A stretch of 60,000 nt of DNA from Antedon mediterranea. Taxonomy: Eukaryota > Echinodermata > Crinoidea > Comatulida > Antedonidae. Under the pieces are notes generated by a model. That model did no database searches, was not told where the DNA came from, and worked only from the letters and a program-made list of their open reading frames with translations. Of the stretch, positions 1 through 12,256 are shown piece by piece. Where the stretch lies: assembly GCF_964355755.1 (NCBI RefSeq), contig NC_092680.1, forward strand, positions 14,177,001 to 14,237,000, given 5' to 3'. Both the position numbers and the translations under genes were made by a program. Numbering within the stretch: position 1 is the first letter of the stretch; every line of letters starts with the position of its first letter.

Positions 1-362
1 TGCAATTTACCAAGCATTTGTTATTCTTTTTTACCACTTTTCATATCTATGAGAGGATTTCATTTGATTATAAATGTTACCATATTATTAGAACTAAAAA
101 ATTTAACATATATCCCTCAAATAAGCAACTTCCTCAAATGACCTCCGCCTCCCCAAAGGGCCCTACCAAACAATAAAAACTATACTTTAAAATGTTATTA
201 ATCATCTAAAACACTGTGAAACAAAGTAGTTTAGTTTTACGAATGTCAAGCATTTTCAATAATGGTAACCGACAGAAAATGTATAAGGAGAACATTATCA
301 TTCCGAGAACCATCGTCTACACTTCCTAGAGGGGGAGCGAGCGAAGCGAGCTCACCCTCTAG
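1..362 (+). mobile_element. Helitron-E, partial copy (3' end), cut by window edge
   Basis: It matches the last ~362 bp of the complete copies at 1829-3145 and 5953-7300. It ends in a GC-rich imperfect hairpin (AGAGGG..GAGC / GCTC..CCCTCT) followed by CTAG, directly before TATATTATAAATAATTAC of HINE-1. The 5' end lies outside the window. Confidence 0.85.
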
Positions 363-489
363 TATATTATAAATAATTACAGATTCTGAGAAAATCAATC
401 AATCAATATATCTTTTAAAAATCAATTATCTTTATTTAAATCAATGCATATAACCTATAATTCGTCATATAGTGACGAATTAAATCTAG
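363..489 (+). mobile_element. HINE-1, 3' end of a copy entering from the left
   Basis: It contains the subterminal ATGCATATAACC, the hairpin AATTCGTCA..TGACGAATT and terminal CTAG (486-489), followed by TT. This is the Helentron/Helitron2-type 3' end seen in all other copies. Confidence 0.85.
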
Positions 490-518
490 TTCTCTTTTTA
501 TAATGGTTTTATTGTTAG

Positions 519-626
519 AAATTGTCAACAAGAAGCAGATAATGAAGCCACCGATGGATGTGATGTTGATGTAACTGACGGAATCCAACTACACCATGCG
601 TACGAAAAATTTATATCGACTCAAAC
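519..626 (+). other. Putative 108-bp symmetric exon, copy 1 of 5
   Basis: The segment lies between TTTTATTGTTAG (acceptor-like) and GTAAGTTAATG (a good donor). It is open in only one frame, which is the frame that would be spliced in: it begins with one base completing a codon, carries 35 sense codons starting NCQQEADNEATDGC and ending AYEKFISTQ, and leaves two bases (AC). The length is divisible by three and both borders have the same phase, so tandem copies could be spliced to each other without a frameshift; the joining codon would be ACA (Thr). The other two frames contain stops. The product is unrecognised: acidic, with two Cys. It may be a captured or duplicated host exon, or a chance open stretch within a recent repeat. 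Confidence 0.4.
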
Positions 627-1537
627 GTAAGTTAATGAACAACTTCCTGGTTTTACCATACGTATATATATTTCTCTCTTGTCTGTATTGTTATTCTTAA
701 CGCTTTATTAGGTTATATGCATTATCATGCATATAACCTCTTGATTCTGTCAAAATCTTTGTTTATTTATTCTTTCCTTAGCACTATTTTGTCCGTGAAT
801 TATCTTGATATCAGTTTCATCTAGCTAAGTCAATTTTTCAGAGTATATTCCTTATGGCCAGGAATCGATGTGGTTATGTTTTCACGGTGCGCAATCAAAC
901 ATTATGATGAAATTAGACTACGTTTCAGGCAATTTTAAGCGTTTAAAAAACTACCATGTGTGCAGATTTTTGCGTGTCAAACGTTAATACGCACTTTTTT
1001 TGTCCGATTACTGTTGTATAACCTTTCTTTAATAATATCATCATATTTTATTCACTTTTCAACGCGAAACAGCGTTATACGAGCAAGTTAACGAGGTAAG
1101 TTAACAAAATGGTAAAAATATGCTAAATTTTAAAATTAATATATATCGTTAGAATGCTCGGGAACACCAATTTTTTATTTCATTTTCTTGAAGTGTATGT
1201 ATCATATGTATGATTTATTATGAAATTAAGAGAAAAAAAGTTGATTAAGTCATCATTAATGGCATATTAAATTTAAAAAAAATTATTTTGACAATCAAAC
1301 AAATTATAACATTTTCTTAGGCCGAAATAACAAACTTAACATTAACTTTCTTCCTTAAGAAGTTCATATATTAAAGTTAAAAGTATATAGTTTGACAGTG
1401 CATCATTTGTTTACATTTTAAAGATGTCATCATAGTAAAAAATTATAATTCATTGCGGTATGTAATAATCTATTTGCACCAAACTGGTTACTGCATAGTA
1501 AATACACGGAGGAATTTTTCTACAACTTTTAGTCAGT

Positions 1538-1605
1538 TGTGTATGGCTCGATGGTCTGTGCTCGTGTCTATGGCATTCAAGGTACCGAGATCGAGTCTCA
1601 CCTTG
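1538..1605 (+). promoter_or_regulatory. tRNA-like module with A-box and B-box (in every HINE-1)
   Basis: TGGCTCGATGG (1544-1554) matches the pol III A-box with one deviation at the invariant A. GATCGAGTC (1589-1597) fits the B-box consensus GWTCRANNC exactly. The 45-bp spacing is tRNA-like, longer than the shortest tRNAs. Equivalent A-boxes lie at 4327, 5668, 8674, 10046, 11707 and 13368. It could be a SINE head absorbed by HINE-1. I do not call it a tRNA gene because a complete cloverleaf is not evident. Confidence 0.45.
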
Positions 1606-1828
1606 GGAAACGAAATAAGATTTTTTTTTTTATTATCCGTATTGTTTGTTCAAATTTATTTCTTAGTGTATAAATTATACACATGATTTATAATGAAATC
1701 TAGATAAAAAGTAACTTATGTCTTTATTATTATGTAACAACAAATGTGGTTTATGACATTATACGCATATGGATCTTTGACCGGATTGTGATACCGGCTA
1801 AGGTGTTCGCGTTAGCAAGGTCCTATCA

Positions 1829-3145
1829 TCTATATATAAATTATGGTTAATTCTGACATAGGCGAGCACAATGCAAAAACTTCGGTACAAATCTCCGCCT
1901 TGGATACCTACCTTATCTATCCGAGATGTACCGCGAAACGTAGATTTGATAACATTAGTGTGCACGCCGACGCTATTGTTCCATATTTATATCTTAGGAA
2001 GATATTATAAAGAGTTTTTTAACAACATTTATGATTTCAACATTGGATTTTCCTCTCAATTTCAATTCTTCCCGGTCAAAGTAATTTCCGGGTTTAAGAT
2101 AAGTTCACCTTAGTTTCAAATATTTTCTCTCTTTTATACACAAGGGAGCAGTTAAAATAATAGATTTGACCCTAAAGGTGGCACTTTCCATCAATCAATA
2201 CAGTGTCCCTTTGGAAGATGAAAAAAAAATTGGCCATTAATCATAGCCATTTCAGTTTTTTGTTTATTTTAAAACATACCACACTTGTGTGAAGGTACAG
2301 TAGTTAAATAATAGGAATTATACTGCAAATTAATAAAGATCAAATTAAATATACGCCATAAAGAATCAGAATATATTGTGGGGAATAGTATTATAAAATT
2401 ACATAGGGAGATTTGATAAGACATTTTTCGAGTGAAATCCCGATAGCTGAGTTTTATTGAGTAAGCTTGCAGGAATAACTGTAGGCTATCTTCCTGTGTC
2501 CCGTTAGGACCGAGATGTCTGCCCATGTTGCAAGCCGTAATGTCTTCTTTCTTGGGCCCACTCTGTCACGGCAGTTAGTTTCAAAAGATGATTAAATTAA
2601 ATAATGTATTAATAATTATTAGGATGGTATTCATTTGAATAAACGCCTCTCCAATAAAACATCACTTTGAATAATAACAACCCCCCTCCCCACCCCACAA
2701 CCCAACTATCTAATAAACGTCCATCCACATATTTATAATAACACAATTATAATATTTGTAGTAGAATTCACCGCACTGTTATCTGCAATTTACCAAGCAT
2801 TTGTTATTCTTTTTTACCACTTTTCATATCTATGAGAGGATTTCATTTGATTATAAATGTTACCATATTATTAGAACTAAAAAATTTAACATATATCCCT
2901 CAAATAAGCAACTCCCTCAAATGACCTCCGCCTCCCCAAAGGGCCCTACCAAACAATAAAAACTATACTTTAAAATGTTATTAATCATCTAAAACACTGT
3001 GAAACAAAGTAGTTTAGTTTTACGAATGTCAAGCATTTTCAATAATGGTAACCGACAGAAAATGTATAAGGAGAACATTATCATTCCGAGAACCATCGTC
3101 TACACTTCCTAGAGGGGGAGCGAGCGAAGCGAGCTCACCCTCTAG
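1829..3145 (+). mobile_element. Helitron-E, complete non-autonomous canonical Helitron
   Basis: The 1317-bp element begins TCTATATATAAATTATGG and ends with a GC hairpin then CTAG. It sits between A and T with no target duplication, as canonical Helitrons do. The empty site is visible in the same window: sister HINE-1 copies (for example 10321-10345) read GGTCCTATCA directly followed by TATATTATAAAT. Inside there are only short open frames (1871-2113 plus strand, 2269-2526 minus strand) with no recognisable domain and no Rep or helicase. Confidence 0.9.
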
Positions 3146-3301
3146 TATATTATAAATAATTACAGATTCTGAGAAAATCAATCAATCAATATATCTTTTA
3201 AAAATCAATTATCTTTATTTAAATCAATGCATATAACCTATAATTCGTCATATAGTGACGAATTAAATCTAGTTCTCTTTTTATAATGGTTTTATTGTTA
3301 G

Positions 3302-3409
3302 AAATTGTCAACAAGAAGCAGATAATGAAGCCACCGATGGATGTGATGTTGATGTAACTGACGGAATCCAACTACACCATGCGTACGAAAAATTTATATC
3401 GACTCAAAC
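3302..3409 (+). other. Putative 108-bp symmetric exon, copy 2
   Basis: It has the same open frame, acceptor-like and donor-like borders as copy 1, exactly 2783 bp downstream. I saw no difference from copy 1. Confidence 0.4.
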
Positions 3410-3493
3410 GTAAGTTAATGAACAACTTCCTGGTTTTACCATACGTATATATATTTCTCTCTTGTCTGTATTGTTATTCTTAACGCTTTATTA

Positions 3494-4735
3494 GGTTATA
3501 TGCATTATCATGCATATAACCTCTTGATTCTGTCAAAATCTTTGTTTATTTATTCTTTCCTTAGCACTATTTTGTCCGTGAATTATCTTGATATCAGTTT
3601 CATCTAGCTAAGTCAATTTTTCAGAGTATATTCCTTATGGCCAGGAATCGATGTGGTTATGTTTTCACGGTGCGCAATCAAACATTATGATGAAATTAGA
3701 CTACGTTTCAGGCAATTTTAAGCGTTTAAAAAACTACCATGTGTGCAGATTTTTGCGTGTCAAACGTTAATACGCACTTTTTTTGTCCGATTACTGTTGT
3801 ATAACCTTTCTTTAATAATATCATCATATTTTATTCACTTTTCAACGCGAAACAGCGTTATACGAGCAAGTTAACGAGGTAAGTTAACAAAATGGTAAAA
3901 ATATGCTAAATTTTAAAATTAATATATATCGTTAGAATGCTCGGGAACACCAATTTTTTATTTCATTTTCTTGAAGTGTATGTATCATATGTATGATTTA
4001 TTATGAAATTAAGAGAAAAAAAGTTGATTAAGTCATCATTAATGGCATATTAAATTTAAAAAAAATTATTTTGACAATCAAACAAATTATAACATTTTCT
4101 TAGGCCGAAATAACAAACTTAACATTAACTTTCTTCCTTAAGAAGTTCATATATTAAAGTTAAAAGTATATAGTTTGACAGTGCATCATTTGTTTACATT
4201 TTAAAGATGTCATCATAGTAAAAAATTATAATTCATTGCGGTATGTAATAATCTATTTGCACCAAACTGGTTACTGCATAGTAAATACACGGAGGAATTT
4301 TTCTACAACTTTTAGTCAGTTGTGTATGGCTCGATGGTCTGTGCTCGTGTCTATGGCATTCAAGGTACCGAGATCGAGTCTCACCTTGGGAAACGAAATA
4401 ATATTTTTTTTTTATTATCCGTATTGTTTGTTCAAATTTATTTCTTAGTGTATAGATTATACACATGATTTATAATGAAATCTAGATAAAAAGTAACTTA
4501 TGTCTTTATTATTATGTAACAACAAATTTGGTTTATGACATTATACGCATATGGATCTTTGATCGGATTGTGATACCAGCTATGGTGTTCGCGTTAGCCA
4601 GGTCCTATCATATATTATAAATAAATAAAGATTCTGAGAAAACCAATCAATCAATATATCTTTTAAAAATCAATTATCTTTATTTAAATCAATGCATATA
4701 ACCTATAATTCGTCATAGTGACGAATTAAATCTAG
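3494..4735 (+). mobile_element. HINE-1 copy c, complete ends
   Basis: The 5' hairpin starts at 3494 and the 3' CTAG is at 4732-4735. It lacks Helitron-E, so it shows the uninterrupted body. It shares the ~190-bp deletion with copy b. Its 3' hairpin loop is two bases shorter (GTCATAGTGAC rather than GTCATATAGTGAC). The tRNA-like module is at 4321-4388. Confidence 0.85.
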
Positions 4736-7427
4736 TTTATTTATTCTTTCCTTAGCACTATTTTGTCCGTGAATTATCTTGATATCAGTTTCATCTATCT
4801 AAGTCAATTTTTTAGAGTATATTCCTTATGGCCAGGAATCGATGTGGTTATGTTTTCACGGTGCGCAATCAATCATTATGCGGTCTACGCGCGATTTAAC
4901 GAAATCACGTTTGTAATCATATCTTCACAAGCATGAATCACAATTAAACAAAATTTGGTACTCATAAATGTCAGGTCATATTTCATCATATGGCACTACA
5001 ATTACGTGCGTAGCGCATATAACGCTTGCGTACGCGCGCTTAAAATGTTCAAAATTGTCAAAATTTATTTTCGATGAAATTAGAGTACGTTTCAGGCAAT
5101 TTTAGGCGTTTAAAAAATTGCCATGAGTGCGCAGATTTTTGCCCGATTTCTGTTTTACAGTCTTTCTTTAATAATATCATCATATTTGATCCACTTTTCA
5201 ACTCGAAATTGCGTTATACGAGCACGTCAAAAGTGACAGGCTACGCACGTATAAGTTAACAAAATGGTGAAAATATGCTAAATTTTAAAATTAATATATA
5301 TCGTCAGAATGCTGGGGAACACCTATTTTTTTGTTTCATTTTCTTGAAGTGTATGTATCATATGTTTGATTTATTATCAAATTAAGAGAACAAAAGTTTA
5401 TTAAGTCTTCATTAATTGCATATTAAATTTAAAAAAGATTATTTCGACAATCAAACAAATTATGACATTTTCTTAGGCCGAAATAACAAACTTAACATTA
5501 ACTTTCTTTCTTAAGAAGTTCATCATCATTTTTTTACATTTTTAAAGATGTCATCATAGTAAATAATTATAATTCATTGCGGTATGTAATAATCTATTTG
5601 CACCAAAGTGGTTACTGCATAGTAAATACACAGAGGAATTTTTCTACAACTTTTAGTCAGTTGTGTATGGCTCGATGGTCTGTGCTCGTGTCTATGGCAT
5701 TCAAGGTACCGAGATCGAGTCTCACCTTGGGAAACGAAATAAGATTTTTTTTTTTATTATCCGTATTGTTTGTTCAAATTTATTTCTTAGTGTATAGATT
5801 ATACACATGATTTATAATGAAATCTAGATAAAAAGTAACTTATGTCTTTATTATTATGTAACAACAAATGTGGTTTATGACATTATACGCATATGGATCT
5901 TTGACCGGATTGTGATACCGGCTAAGGTGTTCGCGTTAGCAAGGTCCTATCATCTATATATAAATTATGGTTAATTCTGACATAGGCGAGCACAATGCAA
6001 AAACTTCGGTACAAATCTCCGCCTTGGATACCTACCTTATCTATCCGAGATGTACCGCGAAACGTAGATTTGATAACATTAGTGTGCACGCCGACGCTAT
6101 TGTTCCATATTTATATCTTAGGAAGATATTATAAAGAGTTTTTTAACAACATTTATGATTTCAACATTGGATTTTCCTCTCAATTTCAATTCTTCCCGGT
6201 CAAAGTAATTTCCGGGTTTAAGATAAGTTCACCTTAGTTTCAAATATTTTCTCTCTTTTATACACAAGGGAGCAGTTAAAATAATAGATTTGACCCTAAA
6301 GGTGGCACTTTCTATCAATCAATACAGTGTCCCTTTGGAAGACGAAAAAAAAATTGGCCATTAATCATAGCCATTTCAGTTTTTTGTTTATTTTAAAACA
6401 TACCACACTTGTGTGAAGGTACAGTAGTTAAATAATAGGAATTATACTGCAAATTAATAAAGATCAAATTAAATATACGCCATAAAGAATCAGAATATAT
6501 TGTGGGGAATAGTATTATAAAATTACATAGGGAGATTTGATAAGACATTTTTCGAGTGAAATCCCGATAGCTGAGTTTTATTGAGTAAGCTTGCAGGAAT
6601 AACTGTAGGCTATCTTCCCGTGTCCCGTTAGGACCGAGATGTCTGCCCATGTTGCAAGCCGTAATGTCTTCTTTCTTGGGCCCACTCTGTCACGGCAGTT
6701 AGTTTCAAAAGATGATTAAATTAAATAATGTATTAATAATTATTAGGATGGTATTCATTTGAATAAACGCCTCTCCAATAAAACATCACTTTGAATAATA
6801 ACAACCCCCCTCCCCACCCCACAACCCAACTATCTAATAAACGTCCATCCACATATTTATAATAACACAATTATAATATTTGTAGTAGAATTCACCGCAC
6901 TGTTATCTGCAATTTACCAAGCATTTGTTATTCTTTTTTACCACTTTTCATATCTATGAGAGGATTTCATTTGATTATAAATGTTACCATATTATTAGAA
7001 CTAAAAAATTTAACATATATCCCTCGAATAAGCAACTCCCTCAAATGACCTCCGCCTCCCCAAAGGGCCCTACCAAACAATAAAAACTATACTTTAAAAT
7101 GTTATTAATCATCTAAAACACTGTGAAACAAAGTAGTTTAGTTTTACGAATGTCAAGCATTTTCAATAATGGTAACCGACAGAAAATGTATAAGGAGAAC
7201 ATTATCATTCCGAGAACCATCGTCTACACTTCCTAGAGGGGGAGCGAGCGAAGCGAGCTCACCCTCGAGGGGGAGCGAGCGAAGCGAGCTCACCCTCTAG
7301 TATATTATAAATAATTACAGATTCTGAGAAAATCAATCAATCAATATATCTTTTAAAAATCAATTATCTTTATTTAAATCAATGCATATAACCTATAATT
7401 CGTCATATAGTGACGAATTAAATCTAG
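4736..7427 (+). mobile_element. HINE-1 copy d, 5'-truncated, carrying Helitron-E
   Basis: It is joined directly to the CTAG of copy c. It begins TTTATTTATTCTTTCC, so the 5' hairpin, the first ~50 bp and the exon spacer are missing. Helitron-E occupies 5953-7300. It ends at CTAG 7424-7427. The same truncated junction recurs at 9082, so the dimer was duplicated as a block. Confidence 0.82.
5953..7300 (+). mobile_element. Helitron-E, complete copy with duplicated 3' hairpin
   Basis: It has the same TC start and CTAG end in the same A|T position of HINE-1 as the copy at 1829. It differs by a tandem duplication of the ~31-bp terminal hairpin (7237-7300: two GGGGGAGCGAGCGAAGCGAG modules). The identical insertion point shows that the insertion preceded array duplication. 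Confidence 0.9.
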
Positions 7428-7456
7428 TTCTCTTTTTATAATGGTTTTATTGTTAG

Positions 7457-7564
7457 AAATTGTCAACAAGAAGCAGATAATGAAGCCATCGATGGATGTG
7501 ATGTTGATGTAACTGACGGAATCCAACTACACCATGCGTACGAAAAATTTATATCGACTCAAAC
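7457..7564 (+). other. Putative 108-bp symmetric exon, copy 3
   Basis: Same borders and frame as copy 1. One substitution changes GCC ACC to GCC ATC (Thr to Ile). The frame stays open. Confidence 0.4.
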
Positions 7565-7648
7565 GTAAGTTAATGAACAACTTCCTGGTTTTACCATACG
7601 TATATATATTTCTCTCTTGTCTGTATTGTTATTCTTAACGCTTTATTA

Positions 7649-9081
7649 GGTTATATGCATTATCATGCATATAACCTCTTGATTCTGTCAAAATCTTTGT
7701 TTATTTATTCTTTCCTTAGCACTATTTTGTCCGTGAATTATCTTGATATCAGTTTCATCTAGCTAAGTCAATTTTTCAGAGTATATTCCTTATGGCCAGG
7801 AATCGATGTGGTTATGTTTTCACGGTGCGCAATCAAACATTACGCGGTCTACGCGCGATTTAATGAAATCACGTTTGTAATCATATCTTCACAAGCATGA
7901 ATCATTTTTAAACAAAATTTGGTACTCATAAATGTCAGGTGATATTTCATCATATGGCAATACGATTACGTGTGTAGCGCATATAACGCATGCGTACGCG
8001 CGCTGAAATGTTCAAAATTGTCAGAATTTATTTTTGATGAAATTAGACTACGTTTCAGGCAATTTTAAGCGTTTAAAAAACTACCATGAGTGCAGATTTT
8101 TGCGTGTCAAACGTTAATACGCACTTTTTTTGTCCGATTACTGTTGTATAACCTTTCTTTAATAATATCATCATATTTTATTCACTTTTCAACGCGAAAC
8201 AGCGTTATACGAGCAAGTTAACGAGGTAAGTTAACAAAATGGTAAAAATATGCTAAATTTTAAAATTAATATATATCGTTAGAATGCTCGGGAACACCAA
8301 TTTTTTAATTCATTTTCTTGAAGTGTATGTATCATATGTATGATTTATTATGAAATTAAGAGAAAAAAAGTTGATTAAGTCATCATTAATGGCATATTAA
8401 ATTTAAAAAAAATTATTTTGACAATCAAACAAATTATAACATTTTCTTAGGCCGAAATAACAAACTTAACATTAACTTTCTTCCTTAAGAAGTTCATATA
8501 TTAAAGTTAAAAGTATATAGTTTGACAGTGCATCATTTGTTTACATTTTAAAGATGTCATCATAGTAAAAAATTATAATTCATTGCGGTATGTAATAATC
8601 TATTTGCACCAAACTGGTTACTGCATAGTAAATACACGGAGGAATTTTTCTACAACTTTTAGTCAGTTGTGTATGGCTCGATGGTCTGTGCTCGTGTCTA
8701 TGGCATTCAAGGTACCGAGATCGAGTCTCACCTTGGGAAACGAAATAATATTTTTTTTTATTATCCGTATTGTTTGTTCAAATTTATTTCTTAGTGTATA
8801 GATTATACACATGATTTATAATGAAATCTAGATAAAAAGTAACTTATGTCTTTATTATTATGTAACAACAAATGTGGTTTATGACATTATACGCATATGG
8901 ATCTTTGATCGGATTGTGATACCAGCTATGGTGTTCGCGTTAGCAAGGTCCTATCATATATTATAAATAAATAAAGATTCTGAGAAAACCAATCAATCAA
9001 TATATCTTTTAAAAATCAATTATCTTTATTTAAATCAATGCATATAACCTATAATTCGTCATAGTGACGAATTAAATCTAG
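7649..9081 (+). mobile_element. HINE-1 copy e, complete
   Basis: The 5' hairpin begins at 7649 and the 3' CTAG is at 9078-9081, total 1433 bp. It keeps the GCGGTCTACGCGCG segment missing from copies b and c. The tRNA-like module is at 8668-8735. Confidence 0.85.
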
Positions 9082-10457
9082 TTTATTTATTCTTTCCTTA
9101 GCACTATTTTGTCCGTGAATTATCTTGATATCAGTTTCATCTATCTAAGTCAATTTTTCAGAGTATATTCCTTATGGCCAGGAATCGATGTGGTTATGTT
9201 TTCACGGTGCGCAATCAATCATTATGCGGTCTACGCGCGATTTAACGAAATCACGTTTGTAATCATATCTTCACAAGCATGAATCACAATTAAACAAAAT
9301 TTGGTACTCATAAATGTCAGGTCATATTTCATCATATGGCAATACAATTACGTGCGTAGCGCATATAACGCTTGCGTACGCGCGCTTAAAATGTTCAAAA
9401 TTGTCAAAATTTATTTTCGATGAAATTAGAGTACGTTTCAGGCAATTTTAGGCGTTTAAAAAATTGCCATGAGTGCGCAGATTTTTGCCCGATTTCTGTT
9501 TTACAGTCTTTCTTTAATAATATCATCATATTTGATCCACTTTTCAACTCGAAATTGCGTTATACGAGCACGTCAAAAGTGACAGGCTACGCACGTATAA
9601 GTTAACAAAATGGTGAAAATATGCTAAATTTTAAAATTAATATATATCGTCAGAATGCTGGGGAACACCTATTTTTTGTTTCATTTTCTTGAAGTGTATG
9701 TATCATATGTTTGATTTATTATCAAATTAAGAGAACAAAAGTTTATTAAGTCTTCATTAATTGCATATTAAATTTAAAAAAAATTATTTCGACAATCAAA
9801 CAAATTATGACATTTTCTTAGGCCGAAATAACAAACTTAACATTAACTTTCTTTCTTAAAAAGTTCATATATTAAAGTTAAAAGTATATAGTTTGACAGT
9901 GCATCATTTTTTTACATTTTTAAAGATGTCATCATAGTAAAAAATTATAATTCATTGCGGTATGTAATAATCTATTTGCACCAAAGTGGTTACTGCATAG
10001 TAAATAGACAGAGGAATTTTTCTACAACTTTTAGTCAGTTGTGTATGGCTCGATGGTCTGTGCTCGTGTCTATGGCATTCAAGGTACCGAGATCGAGTCT
10101 CACCTTGGGAAACGAAATAAGATTTTTTTTTTTATTATCCGTATTGTTTGTTCAAATTTATTTCTTAGTGTATAGATTATACACATGATTTATAATGAAA
10201 TCTAGATAAAAAGTAACTTATGTCTTTATTATTATGTAACAACAAATGTGGTTTATGACATTATACGCATATGGATCTTTGACCGGATTGTGATACCGGC
10301 TAAGGTGTTCGCGTTAGCAAGGTCCTATCATATATTATAAATAATTACAGATTCTGAGAAAATCAATCAATCAATATATCTTTTAAAAATCAATTATCTT
10401 TATTTAAATCAATGCATATAACCTATAATTCGTCATATAGTGACGAATTAAATCTAG
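9082..10457 (+). mobile_element. HINE-1 copy f, 5'-truncated
   Basis: It starts at the same truncated point as copy d (TTTATTTATTC straight after CTAG) and ends at CTAG 10454-10457. It has no Helitron-E, and its empty insertion site reads CCTATCATATATTATAAAT near 10326. Confidence 0.82.
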
Positions 10458-10486
10458 TTCTCTTTTTATAATGGTTTTATTGTTAG

Positions 10487-10594
10487 AAATTGTCAACAAG
10501 AAGCAGATAATGAAGCCACCGATAGATGTGATGTTGATGTAACTGACGGAATCCAACTACACCATGCGTACGAAAAATTTATATCGACTCAAAC
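10487..10594 (+). other. Putative 108-bp symmetric exon, copy 4
   Basis: Same borders and frame as copy 1. One change, GAT GGA to GAT AGA (Gly to Arg). The frame stays open and the donor GTAAGT is kept. Confidence 0.4.
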
Positions 10595-10678
10595 GTAAGT
10601 TATTGAACAACTTCCTGGTTTTACCATACGTATATATATTTCTCTCTTGTCTGTATTGTTATTCTTAACGCTTTATTA

Positions 10679-12119
10679 GGTTATATGCATTATCATGCAT
10701 ATAACCTCTTGATTCTGTCAAAATCTTTGTTTATTTATTCTTTCCTTAGCACTATTTTGTCCGTGAATTATCTTGATATCAGTTTCATCTAGCTAAGTCA
10801 ATTTTTCAGAGTATATTCCTTATGGCCAGGAATCGATGTGGTTATGTTTTCACGGTGCGCAATCAAACATTACGCGGTCTACGCGCGATTTAATGAAATC
10901 ACGTTTGTAATCATATCTTCACAAGCATGAATCATTTTTAAACAAAATTTGGTACTCATAAATGTCAGGTCATATTTCATCATATGGCAATACGATTACG
11001 TGTGTAGCGCATATAACGCATTCGTACGCGCGCTTAAAATGTTCCAAATTGTCAGAATTTATTTTTGATGAAATTAGACTACGTTTCAGGCAATTTTAAG
11101 CGTTTAAAAAACTACCATGAGTGCAGATTTTTGCGCGTCAAACGTTAATACGCACTTTTTTTGTCCGATTACTGTTGTATAACCTTTCTTTAATAATATC
11201 ATCATATTTTATTCACTTTTCAACGCGAAACAGCGTTATACGAGCAAGTTAACAAGGTAAGTTAACAAAATGGTAAAAATATGCTAAATTTTAAAATTAA
11301 TATATATCGTCAGAATGCTGGGGAACACCAATTTTTTATTTCATTTTCTTGAAGTGTATGTATCATATGTTTGATTTATTATCAAATTAAGAGAACAAAA
11401 GTTTATTAAATCTTCATTAATTGCATATTAAATTTAAAAAAAATTATTTCGACAATCAAACAAATTATGACATTTTCTTAGGCCGAAATAACAAACTTAA
11501 CATTAACTTTCTTTCTTAAGAAGTTCATATATTAAAGTTAAAAGTATATAGTTTGACAGTGCATCATTTTTTTACATTTTTAAAGATGTTATCATAGTAA
11601 AAAAATTATAATTCATTGCGGTATGTAATAATCTATTTGCACCAAAGTGGTTACTGCATAGTAAATACACAGAGGAATTTTTCTACAACTTTTAGTCAGT
11701 TGTGTATGGCTCGATGGTCTGTGCTCGTGTCTATGGCATTCAAGGTACCGAGATCGGGTCTCACCTTGGGAAACGAAATAAGATTTTTTTTTTTTATTAT
11801 CCGTATTGTTTGTTCAAATTTATTTCTTAGTGTATAGATTATACACATGATTTATAATGAAATCTAGATAAAAAGTAACTTATGTCTTTATTATTATGTA
11901 ACAACAAATGTGGTTTATGACATTATACGCATATGGATCTTTGACCGGATTGTGATACCGGCTAAGGTGTTCGCGTTAGCAAGGTCCTATCATATATTAT
12001 AAATAATTACAGATTCTGAGAAAATCAATCAATCAATATATCTTTTAAAAATCAATTATCTTTATTTAAATCAATGCAAATAACCTATAATTCGTCATAT
12101 AGTGACGAATTAAATCTAG
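10679..12119 (+). mobile_element. HINE-1 copy g, best complete reference copy (1441 bp)
   Basis: It has the 5' hairpin at 10679, full body, tRNA-like module (about 11701-11768), subterminal repeat (here ATGCAAATAACC, one base changed), hairpin and CTAG at 12116-12119. It contains neither Helitron-E nor the 190-bp deletion, so it is useful as the reference for empty sites. Confidence 0.87.
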
Positions 12120-12148
12120 TTCTCTTTTTATAATGGTTTTATTGTTAG

Positions 12149-12256
12149 AAATTGTCAACAAGAAGCAGATAATGAAGCCACCGATGGATGTGATGTTGAT
12201 GTAACTGACGGAATCCAACTACACCATGCGTACGAAAAATTTATATCGACTCAAAC
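12149..12256 (+). other. Putative 108-bp symmetric exon, copy 5
   Basis: Same borders and frame as copy 1, 1662 bp after copy 4. The frame is open. Confidence 0.4.

Larger units (their letters stand above)
711..3272 (+). mobile_element. HINE-1 copy b, interrupted by Helitron-E
   Basis: This is a Helentron-like non-autonomous element. It starts with the hairpin GGTTATATGCAT/ATGCATATAACC (711-738) and ends with a subterminal ATGCATATAACC, the hairpin AATTCGTCA..TGACGAATT and CTAG (3269-3272). The ends are asymmetric inverted repeats typical of Helitron2/Helentron relatives. Helitron-E occupies 1829-3145. It has a ~190-bp internal deletion near 905 relative to the copy at 10679. There is no Rep/helicase coding. 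Short open frames such as the one at 1453-1686 are conserved only because the copies are recent. Confidence 0.85.

Noticed and set aside
1538-1605. A functional tRNA gene
   Set aside because: A- and B-box-like words are present, but the A-box has a mismatch at an invariant base and I could not fold convincing acceptor and anticodon stems.
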